DNA from: Apostichopus californicus
Taxonomy: Eukaryota > Echinodermata > Holothuroidea > Aspidochirotida > Stichopodidae
Assembly (NCBI GenBank): GCA_020650975.1
Contig: JAIPMN010006849.1
Coordinates: forward strand, 4,799 to 37,198
DNA length: 32,400 nt
Reading direction: 5' to 3'
Part shown: piece by piece, positions 12,601 to 24,600 of the stretch
Layout of the letters: each line of letters starts with the position of its first letter
Position numbering within the stretch: position 1 is the first letter of the stretch
Made by a program: the position numbers and the translations under genes
Notes under the pieces: generated by a model
Databases searched by the model: none
Told to the model about the DNA's origin: nothing
What the model saw: the letters and a program-made list of their open reading frames with translations, nothing else

Positions 12601-15600
12601 TCCGAGCCTTGATGCCGACCTTTTTGGGTAATCATGCCAACTCAGGGATTATACTGCACTATGCATGGAGTGGACAGGTACGTTATGGGCGTTGTAATCT
12701 ATTTGAGTACGAAAATCAAGTGGAAAATATGTCAAACTTCAAACTGTACAATAAAACCCATCCCGTGCAAGTAGAATTGTCACCCATGCTCTGGTAGGGT
12801 ACATGTACATCTCTAGAACCTTTAACAATTGTAGCCACGTTGTAGCCACAAATGCAAACGTGTGCCTTAAAATATCTACATGTATAACCAAGTTCCCACT
12901 TACATTTTCCTTACAGTGCATGTCGGTCATCGTATTGCTTTTGATGTTCTATGATGCACTGGCAGCAAAATTCAAGTGCCTTATCTTTTTTCTTTTACTA
13001 CACTACAAAATTCACTCGCATGTAGCCTGTAAACAGTCTAGAAGTCGAGGCCAACATCTACTTAGAGAGTGTTTTACACGTGTGAACATTGGCCATTTTG
13101 CATCAAGTTTTTGCACTTTTTTTCAACATTTTTTTAATCATTTCTTTTAACATTTGAAACATTAATTTGCATGTCACTGTGTGTTCTATGAACCAGCCCG
13201 AGGTGTGTAACATGTTTCACCTGTTCTACAATAGTGTCTTATTTTCATGGGTTAAATTTTGTCAGACTTGTTAGGAACCAAACTGAAATCTGCTTACGGT
13301 TAGTCATGTGTTGAAACAGCAAATTGACCTAAACCATAGCTGCTTTATTTTCTCGTCCTCCCCGACGGAGTCCCGTAAATCAATGAGGAAGTGAGATTTT
13401 CTAAAACCATGTCTAATCTCGATCATGGTATTTTACTTTCATCTCTCAGGGTCGATCTCCGACCATTCAAAAGATCATAATAAAGTCGATGGCGGAATGG
13501 TACCTGAATGCAGAGAACGATCAGACCAGGCTGTCACGTATCCTGGACATCGCCCAGGACCTCAAGGCACTCCTGCTGCTACTGAGCACACAACAATACA
13601 ACTTCATGATCGATCTCGCATGCCTCGCCTCCAGACGAGAGTACCTGAAGCTAGAGAAATGGATGACGGACAAGATCAGAGAAATTGGAGTGAGTCTAGT
13701 AATGTATTTATTAGGAAGTTAAAAAGAGTTGGAATGTATGTTTGTATGCATGTATTTTAGATCCTCCTGCAAGCAGGAACTCGCGAAGAAGCCTCATTGG
13801 CTTATCAAAGCCGCAAACTGACCGAAGTCAGTCTCTTACATTCATATTTAACGTCCATGATTATGAATTATGAATTATCAACAACTCTGTAACTGGACGA
13901 CATACATTAATCTTTGAGTGACTCGAACTGGGGACCTTATGATTTTAAGGCACCGGCGTTAACGTTAATATCTTTCAATTTGATTTGGTAATTTCACTTG
14001 TGCGTTTAGTTCAACTGTGTTTTACTAAGCAGTTATAGGGGTTTTCATCCTGTTACCTAATCTCTCCCCAGTTATGTTTATATGTATATATTTGTATCTA
14101 GAATTACTGTGGAAGACTATGCAATCTGCTTATCAAAAATGTGGCGGTAATGACTAAAGTTGATTTTTATTCTGTTTGGTACATTTTGGGTTCAAGCCAA
14201 AAGAATGATGTGACCTTTGCATCTATTTTACAGAGGTCCCTCTGAAAATATGTTATTGAGTTGTTTTGTCACAAAAAAGTGGGGATGTTTTGGTTACAAA
14301 GAAAGCTCCAAATTGCAAGTGTGTAATTTTTATATCAGCAATGGATTTTTGGGAGCTGTGAAATGTATGAGGAAGATGCTTGCTTTGTAGCTCATTTAAC
14401 TTTAAATGAGGAATCGTTCTTTTCTTTTCTTTTCTTTTTTCCTAAACATGTTTCCTCCCAGTAAATTATTTATACTTATTTATCTCAGGACTGATGTGAA
14501 ACATGCAATAATTTAATTTTCCCTCAATTTGTCTACAGGAGCCTTTTGTGAAGAGTACCCTTACCTTTCTTAAAAGGAAAGCTCCTCAAGTCTCTGGTCT
14601 GGTTCCTCCAGAGCCAAGAGATTTACCCGGGGGTGGAAAGACCGGTGTTCTTCCGACGGAAACGATCGCTACAATTCTGGCTTGTCTTCAGGCTTGTCAA
14701 AAGTGAGTTATCTAAAAAGTACCTTTCTGATAATAGCAGCAAAATAACCAAGAATGGGTTACCAATTGGTATCAGGAACAAATTTACTGTATGACAAAGT
14801 AGTCATGAGATGAATGCCCTCCCCCCCCCCACCCCCCTAGTAATGAGATCATCAGGAAATCCAAGTAAAGAAACTGGTTTACTCCTGTTCGTAATGCATC
14901 TTGGTCATGTTGCTCTCCATCAGGAACAACCTTCCCCCAACCTTCCCCCTACTTTATGAAATCTTGCCCTTTATATTCTTCATAATTGTTATTTTTTGTC
15001 AACTCCTATTGTCTGAAGTATGATGCTTTTTTGCACTTGTTTGACAATTTTACCAAAATCTAACAATTATTATTAGAAATATGAAATGCAATTACTCAAA
15101 CAAATCCACTCTCTTAGTTTTCATCTCCTTTCTCTTTTTCATCAGATAAAGATAAAATTAAAATATATGAAATAAAGGTTAATAAATTACATCTCATACA
15201 TAACATTTCTTCTCCCCGACACTTTGGACGACATAAACAAGTGACAAGTAAAGAGCAAACTACAAAGTCTTGACTTTCACTTCATTGTTCACTAAAATAA
15301 TTTATGGATGAGGGTAAATGTTCTTGAAAAAAAAGTTATCAAAATCTTCCCAAACCGCTGCCTTTAGGTCACAAGCAGTAGTCAGTTTTAAATAAAAAAT
15401 ATTGTTTTTTACATTTTGATGATACCATTTTGTTTTCTGTTTCTTTACCCTAGCAACGTCTCCCCAGAAACCAGTGATGTCATAATGCAGATGGTGTCCA
15501 ACTGTTCTCCCCTGTTGAACAGTGTGAGGCCCCCTCAGGGGGTCATTCAACCCCAGAATGCCCTGCCAGCTCTGTCACCCCATATTGGTCCAGGATTGGG

Positions 15601-18600
15601 ACCCGGTCTAGCTCCAGGGATCAACTCTCCGGTAAATGACCTCACATCTTTACAACATATAACATTGTGCTAGTCATAACCAACTGCACATAAGTGTCGA
15701 TGTGTGCTTTAAGTGCTTAGTCTTGCTCAGTCTTAAAACATGACAAACTTTTCTCTCAAAGTGATATACCGGGAAAAAATTCTAGATCCCTGTGTCTGAA
15801 TGGTGCAGCAACTCATTGTAAAATATTTATTGATTTTATATCACATTTTATTCAAATTTCTGGTTTGACTTCCCAAGAAATCGACATCAGTTTGAAATGT
15901 TGCAGAATCGAACGTATATATCTTTGTGTTTCGAGTAGTGAGACTCGAACCACTGGAAAGTATTAAATCTGCCGTTAATATTTTTTGATACAGTTTTTTA
16001 AGTGATCAATTTGTTTTTGTCTATAGATGGATCCTATGCCACCCCTCCAAGCACCTATTGGTACCAGTGCTACTCCAACAACACCAGGAGCTATACAAGG
16101 CTTTCCTCCAGGTGGTCCTTTGAGTGGGGCCTTCAGTAACCCTCCACCAGCTGCACCACAGTTTCCCCTTCTGAGTACGGTCGGTCTTGGAAGCATGAAC
16201 AACCCCTCTCATGGTATGTACATTATTAACTCGGTAATACCGTTGGTATCTTGTTTATTTGACTGTTCCCAGTATCATGGGTATAGCTTAAGTTTGAAAA
16301 ACAGTTTTTTTTTGTTGGCAGATTTATGAATTTGACATATTTTTGTTTTACATTTCTGCCAGGCATGGAGAACAGTCTCCGTAGCAACATGAGGCCTGGA
16401 AACATGATGACCAATCCTGTAGGGACTGGAGCCACAGGTGCTGGACTGAACCAGCCACCAAGAACTCCTGGATCAGTCAAACCAGGTTGTTGTCAGTATT
16501 TACAATTTTGGGAAAAAATTTTCCTCTTTTAATTGAAAAGTTGTAGAGTAGAAATACTGCCTGCTAGTGGCAACGGCATAATATCAAAGCCATAAAGCTA
16601 ATGCTACAAGATTAATGTCTCAATACGTGTTTGCTGATGAATTTCGGAAAACAAACTTCCGAAGCAGATTCAATGTTTCTTATTCTAAATGCACTCTGAC
16701 CAGTCACTGCGACCGCCATATCGGCATGTTCATTACACAAAACGTAACCTATATATATATTCGTATCGTCCTCTCGTAAGTCCTATGCCTAACAGTCTAA
16801 AACAAAACAGAGAGATGATGATCTGTTGGGCAGGTCTTGCAAAATTTTGAGTGAAGTTTGTAGAATCTACGGACTCGTTAAAAAATCTGGCGAATTTTAT
16901 TCAGCTCAAAATATTTAATGACAGATAACTCAATAAAAATAAGGATTATTAATATGAAAATTGCATAGAACGGTGTTATTTTCACTGAGCTTTGAGGGCA
17001 GTAAGCTGGAAAGGTCGAAGTTCAAATTTGGCAAACACACATTGAGACTTTAAGATTTCAAAGTTTTCAGTCTTGTATCAAGGCAAGGCCTTCGCACACG
17101 ACTTTTAACAACATTTAACTCCTGGTCATTGGTAACTTGTCACACCCACACACCGAAATTATCTACAATTCAAACAGTGGCTCCTGGGGTCATACAGCAT
17201 GCCACATCAACTTGTGGCCAGGGTGACTTCCCATAGCGTGCTGCCACACACCAGCACATGCAACTATATTTACAAGTTACCTCGTAGGTCCCCATTTGTA
17301 CACTTGGGTAAAGAGAGGCAATGGAGATGAAGTGTCTTGCCCAAGGACACATCATAATTATCTGGCCAGGACTACCAACCTGCAATCCTTAGAGATCACA
17401 AGTCCATTACCTTTAGCCATTTGACCATGATGCCCAGTAAACAAAAAACATGATTCCCAAGTATGTAAAATTCCTGTAAGGTATTGTGGCAAGTTACTGT
17501 GGAACAGTTGCATTGTTGTTGCCTATAGATGTATTTGCCTTGTGCTTTCATTTACCAGTATGGTATGGTGTATTTTAAACTATTTGATTGTTACCCAGCC
17601 CAGGGAATGGAAAGTTTTTTTTTTTTCAATTAGAACCTGAAAAGCTAAAACAGCATGGCTTGTATCAAAAACGACTTAAATCTCATGGTAATCTATGTGA
17701 GGATCTATCACAGAAATATGTTAGCCTGTTAGATAGATGATTTGTAACATGTTTGGGAGTCAACTGTCTGTGATGTTAATTTATATTTTTCAGCTGATAT
17801 TTCAAATCTCTGGCCAGAACTAAGTCAGACCTTCCCACCCGAAATAGACGAAGAAGCCAATAGAATCTTTCAGAAGATTTATAATCAGCCGCAGGACCAA
17901 ATCAAAGTGGATGATGTTCTCATGAAGCTCAAGAAATTTAAGGACTCCCAAGTCAAGAAAGAGCGGGTGAGGAGAGACTCTGTTTTCTTCGGTAGCAATT
18001 TGATTTTGATGTCGTCACTTTGGGCGATGGTGCTATAGGATGGATGGTTGGATGATTAATGCTACAATTATAAATTCTTTCCGTTTAAGAATGGCATGGG
18101 ATGGAGAAGCAGGAGGCAAAATGGAGGTTGTGAGGGGAGGGGAAGGGGAGAGAAAGAATGGCATTAAAGGAAATATTTGACTTGCTTGCACTACTTGACT
18201 ATTTGATCAGTTCTTTATCACCGCTGTTGAGATTTGACCCGACGAATAAAGGAAGAAAGAGTCATTGTCGCTATACGGGATTTAGTATTAATCTGTGTTT
18301 GTTTCTTCTCAGGATGTGTTCATGTGTATGCTGAGGAACTTATTTGAGGAATACAAGTTCTACCATCAGTACCCTGAGAGAGAGCTGATGATTACAGCGT
18401 GTCTGTTTGGTGGTATCATCGAGCAGGGTCTTGTCACGTAAGTATATCATGTAATCTGACACCTGGTTAGTGATGTAGATAAGTTATGGTAATAATTCAA
18501 ATGCCTCCCTCCACCCAGGGGTTAAATGGGTACCTGTGAGGGATCTTGTCATTGGGCACAGTATGTAACTGCAGCTGATTGGGGGGATTGTCTCTGGGAC

Positions 18601-21600
18601 AGGTTATCATTGACCAGAGGTACTACAATCATCTGTAAAGCGCATTGAAACCTATCGCTGGTATAAAGCGCTATATAAATCAAACATTGTTATGATTATT
18701 TTTATTTAACTGTAAACACAAAATTTTCCATAGAATGATTGTATTGTAAGAATGTGGATGGATCATGTTTGATACCTTGTCACTGCAGTAGTTTCAAGAT
18801 ATTTGGAGGTGATAAATGTATGAAGAATGTAGAATGAAGAATGTCTTGTATACTCCCCTTCATACTACCACAAGATGGAAGGAGAGGATGATGAATAAAT
18901 AAAGAACATAAAGTGTAGCTTGTGTACTCATTGGCAGGCTTTCACAGTATCACAGTTTTATGGCAAGGAAGCAGTTTAAAAGTCAATTGAATTCAGGAAG
19001 CAAACAAAACTGCCACAAGATGGAATGAGAAAATGATGAATGTACGAAGAATGTAGAAGGAAGTGTGTAACTCCCCCTTCATACTACCACAGGATGGGAG
19101 GATGCTTGTTTCTGGTCTATCCTTGCTGAATTCAGATAGCCTGTTTTATTCTGCACCAGTTTACTGTCTATCAGTTTCAGACATTGTATGGTACAGTGTC
19201 ACTATCTTGACATCTCAGCGACACCTTTACACACATTGTGTTATCCACTGTGTTTGAATCATGTCTTATCATCCTCAGGTACATGGCCCTCGGCATTGCC
19301 TTACGTTACATCCTAGATGCCCTTCGTAAATCTCCCGACAGCAAGACCTTCATGTTTGGTATCACCGCTCTGGACAAGTTCAAGACTCGTCTGAAGGAGT
19401 ACCCTCAGTACTGCCAGCATCTAGCATCAATTCCTCATCTCTCACAATTCCCTGAAAGACTGATTGAGGTAAATAGACAATCTCCCACCCCTCCCCCATC
19501 CCTTACCCACTGCCACAATTGTGCTTCGGTCTTGTTTGTCGGCCATTTTACCCGGTGGAAGAGAAAGGAACCTACTTGCTTTTGGTGAATAATTTAATGT
19601 AACAGAAATTTGTCTAAATCATTGTCAGAAGCGAGTCTGTATTCTCTTAGATCTATTGCAAAGAAGAGAACTTGTGAAGAACGGACTTATGAAGAGAGCT
19701 TCAAGAAGTGACTTTCTTTAGATATCCTATCCAAAAAATATCTAGCTGATTTTGTTTCCTAAAAGATGAGAAATGACTGAGATAGGAACCAGAACATTAA
19801 GAATTATAAGACAACTGAAGGTTTTTCAACATCATTAGTATAAGTCCCGTTGGATCTTTGACAGTTGCAAGGATTTGACATTTTGATATTGGGGAGGGGT
19901 CTAAGGGGAGGGGGTGTCAATTGAAGGTCCTTAGATGCGATCTGGTGCAATGTTTTGCCAGTTTCATCATTATCATATAACCAGTAGTAAGGAGTATAAG
20001 CTGAGCGACTAGGAGATTGTCTTTTGGGAGATTTCAAATGTACTGGGATACTGTGAAATATATTGAAACTGCTGAATAGTATTGGAATTTGGGATACTTT
20101 TACCACTGTTGCTTTTAGTCACCACAAAATTGTGCACCATATTTAACAGATATCTCTCTGCCATTTCTTCTTTTGGGGCGGGGGAGTGGGGGTATTTTCT
20201 GTGAAAGTTTGAAAGCCACAACTTTTGAATGCCTTTTGTCCTCTTGTTGTTGTTGTTGTTGTTTGTGTCTTTCTGTAAACAGTTGTTGATTATTATTTTC
20301 AGTACATTCAGTATGGTCAGCAGTCCATGGAGCCGCCGTCTCGTCCAAATATAAGCTCAGCTCCAGTACCAGCCGGTCCGACGACTACTGTCAGCGGGCC
20401 GGCAGAGATAGGTGTGGTATCCGTTCCCAAGACAGTCACCACTACGACAACATCCGTCAGCAAGATACTTCCAAAGAGTAACCCGGTAAGTCACACATCT
20501 ACAAGTCCCGCATCTAACGGTTTTATTAATCGAAGGAAGTTAGCCAGCATGGTGGCACCCCTAAAGAGGTCTCCTTTCAGGACTTTTGTGAAGCTTTTTC
20601 AGGTTTGACTTTGTATGTATGTATGTATGTATATGTGATCTTCCCGCAAGCAGGAACTCGCGAAAGAAGCCATGGAGGCTTTTAGACTCACAAGCTGACC
20701 GAAGCCAATCTCTCGGCACACATCCATTTAACGTCCATTTAACGTCCATTTAACATCCATTTAAGCCTCTAGTGTTATGGAAATAGAGTAAGCAGAAACG
20801 TGGTTATGTTTGGTTAAGCAAATTACAATTCACAGTAAGCCATCATAAACCTAATACCACCGTACGTATTTTAACCAGCTTCCATCTCAAACCGTGGAGC
20901 TGCTGGTGTCTTTACCCAAGCTTAAAATGTGAAATGTTTCATCAGATCCATTCAGTGTAACACCATCAACTTTTGAACAGAGGTGTTCATTGCACCGGCA
21001 CAACTTATAAGCCGACACATACACCAAGAGGTCATCGCTACTGTCCATATGCTATGAATGGTGGCTTTTGTCATACAGCAACGTAAGAATGGCTCGGAAA
21101 GCAAAATTGACGGTCCCTCTCCGTTGAAATAGCACACTGTATAAATGCTGATTGAGAAGTGCGGATTTAACTATTAGTAATATGATTTGTGGTAAAAGCT
21201 CACAATGGTTGGTAACCTAATGATGACCACCCAGTCTGTTCTGCCTTCCCTCAGCCCTCCATCGCTAACACCACCAACATCGACACTCTGCTAAGTGCAA
21301 AGGACAAGCGTTCAGAACTTCGAGAGGAACCTCCAGAAGCCATCCAGGAGAAAGTAGCCTTCATCTTCAACAACCTATCTCTATCTAACATGACACAAAA
21401 GGTAAAAGTTTCTTCACTCTTCATGGAGTGGTTATTTTTTTTTGGGGGGGGGGGGGGGNNNNNNNNNNNNNNNNNGGTTGTTTTTGTGACATAAACAATA
21501 GTAGCTCTACACTGCTAGAGAACACCGTTTTGAGTATTGTTGCTATAAGCACCCTAGTTTGTATGTAGGGGGAACATGGTTCTATAGCAAAAGCATTGAA

Positions 21601-24600
21601 TCGTTGGTTTCTTTAACCTTTTGAAATTTAGAAAAGTTTTTGAAAAAAATTGTGTTAGGGAAAGCCTTTTATACATAAAGCAAAGACTATTTTCTTTTAC
21701 ATTTCAACAGGGAGAAGAATTGTCAGAGGTTATTACAGAGGAGCATATTGATTGGCTAGCACAGTATCTTGTAATGAAGAGAGCTAGTATCGAAATCAAC
21801 TTCCATCAACTTTATGCCAATCTAGTGGACCATCTGAAAATCCCAGGACTCGTAGAGAAGGTCATGTTGGAAACATACAGCAACATTGAGGTTAGTCTAC
21901 TGTTAGTCTAACATGTTCACAGATGTAAAAATAGCATTCTATTCCTTCAATGTTAAATGTTGCAGTTAATAATCAATAAGTAATCAATCTGTTGTTTTTA
22001 CAGTTTCTTGACAGTTACTTCATGATCATCATCGTCTTGATCCTGTTTAGATATTTTCTTTTCATATTTTTTTGCCCAGGTTCTCCTCAGCTCCGACAAA
22101 AGTGCCTCCAACTTCTCAGATCGTTCACTTCTGAAGAATCTGGGACATTGGCTTGGACTGTTGACACTTGCAAAGAACAAACCAATTTTGCAAATAGTAA
22201 GATTAATATTTTTTAGTAAAATTCATACGTCTTCAGAGATAGCTATAGATTTGGTCGTTTCTCTTAGAATATGGGTCGCATTCATTATGCTTAAGTAAAG
22301 ATTTGTTTAATATTTCGATTTAACATAGAAAAATATTCTGTGAATGCCCTGTGCAATTCTTTCAGCTGTGATCTTGTATTAAGATATTTCTTTTAACTCA
22401 AAGTGTCCTATTTTTATTCTTTCTTTGAGAGACAATGAAGAGAGAGAGAGAGAGAGAGGGAGTTGTAGATTTTTCAAGTTTGATTTTAGAACGGCAGCAA
22501 TAAACTCACGTTGTTATCCTTCTCGACAGGATCTTGATCTGAAGTCTCTCCTCTTCGAAGCCTTCCACAAAGGCCAATCAGAGCTCCTTTACGTGGTTCC
22601 GTTCGTCGCCAAGGTGATGGAGGCGTGTCTGAATAGCCGGGTCTTCAAACCTCCAAATCCGTGGACTATGGCTATCATCAATGTCCTGGCAGAGCTGCAT
22701 CAAACCCCCAGCTTGAAGCTCAACCTCAAATTTGAGGTGGAAGTTCTCTGTAAGAACTTGGGCCTGGATATCAATGTAAGTACACCTTGTGTTACTAGTA
22801 AAGTGTTTCGAATCAATGTAAGTACACCTTGTGTTACTAGTAAAGTGTTTCGAAGTGTGCAGTGTCACATCTGGTCTGTGAGACTACACTCTACAAAAGT
22901 GGAGGTGTGTCGACAATTTTTTTTGGGGGGGCATATTCTTGGAATATGTCATGACATGTTACAAATAATCAAAATGCAAAGTGTTTTTTTGCTATTTTTC
23001 ATTGAAACGTTTAGATGTAGACGTACAAACATGGTACAAACATGATTTTGCATTAACCCTTCTATAGCACTTGAAAATAAAATATTGCCTCGTTCTGTTC
23101 ATCCCTCAAGGAACTGGATCCGCCTATATTCCTCAAAGAGATTGATCGTTTGCGCTACATTAAAGAGAAGCTGTCCGTAGGAAAGCCAAAGGAAGAAAGC
23201 TTGCTCCTAGCACCGGTATCTGAACCACCAGCTGCAATCACCACCACAGTGACCACAGCGGCAGTGACCCTCGCCCCAACCACGACGACCACAACTGCCG
23301 GGAGCCCTTCGCAGATGCCTCAGTTCAACTTCCATGACCTGAACACGACATCACTTAACGGTCTGGCTCCACATATAGTCATCAATTCTCAGGTGAGTTC
23401 TGATAGAACAGGCATGAGCATTTTCCGCAAATTCGCGGAATATCCGTGATTTCAGTTCTACCTAGGGGACAAAAACTATTATCCTAACACACTGTTGCAT
23501 ACGCAAACTGGAGCCTATACCGCAATTTTTGCAAAGTTCTGTGATTTTTTTTTTTACCCCAGGCTCATCCCTGATAGAAACAGCATAGGATGAGATTTCT
23601 GTTCGAAACAGTTTGATTGTAGGATGTCCTAACCCTACCCTCTTTTCTCCCACACCACTCCTCTGAGTACATATCTTAGTGTGTGCACATTCCATGTAAT
23701 GTAACTTAATGTAACAGCATTTGTTGCCATATCTGCCATGCATATTTCTTTTTTTTTAATTCAATGTCACTTTATTTTCTTTCCCTGTTACAGCTGGCCC
23801 TCTTTCAGAACCATCCTCAGTTGCGCAGCTGTGTCAGGCCCGCCATTGACAGGGCCGTCTCTGAGCTGGTCCACCCTGTCGTGGATCGATCCATCAAGAT
23901 AGCTCTCACTACTTGTGAACAGATAATTAAGAAGGTAAAAATCCTTGTGAGAGAGTCTTGTCTTTGCAGGGATGTGCTCACACTGGGCGGCACCGGGCGG
24001 CTGCGCCCAGCAGTTCTGAATGCCGCCCAGCACAAACAGTATTTTAAACATTCCCGCCCGGCACTTTTTTGATGATAATTTAACAAATTTTACCATAACC
24101 AAAATCTGTGAGAATATACATGGCACAGAATAGGAAAAATAGCACCACCTAAGCATACTTCATGTGCAAACTTTGTCCAGTGGGGAGGTGGTACCCCACC
24201 CATGAGATCCCTCTCCCAGGGTGTGGATCACACTACGGCACAATCTGCCCGGCACTCAAATATTCCTGAGCATATCCCTGATTTGGTGATATCAAGTCTT
24301 CTTACACACTGAAGGCCTGTTTCTTTCCCGACCATTCTTCCGATAGAGAATTGTACTTACGTAAATCTTCGAATTACAGCACACATCCGAAGTAGCTTAA
24401 TTCACATTCGAATATGTAATTATATTTGCAGGACTTTGCATTAGATCCCGAGGAAACCAGGATGCGACAGGCAGCCCACCACATGGTCAGAAACTTAACA
24501 GCTGGTATGGCGATGATTACCTGTAGAGAACCTCTGATCCCAAGTATCAGCAACAACTTTAAGACCTCTTGCCTCAGTGCTATCAATGTAAGTTTATCTG

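Noticed and set aside
12803-13150. 115-codon hydrophobic open frame in intron 11
   Set aside because: T-rich composition, no similarity, and joining it to the CNOT1 exons would break the conserved junction between exons 11 and 12.
13919-13972. tRNA gene on the minus strand
   Set aside because: A B box and an anticodon-like arm are present but there is no A box, acceptor stem or CCA-side pairing. It fits a SINE remnant better.
16631-16700. Possible C/D-box snoRNA in intron 16 (TGATGA at 16635-16640, CTGA at 16696-16699)
   Set aside because: The terminal stem is poor, the base before TGATGA is C where a purine is expected, and no guide target could be tested. Chance matches of this quality are common in introns.
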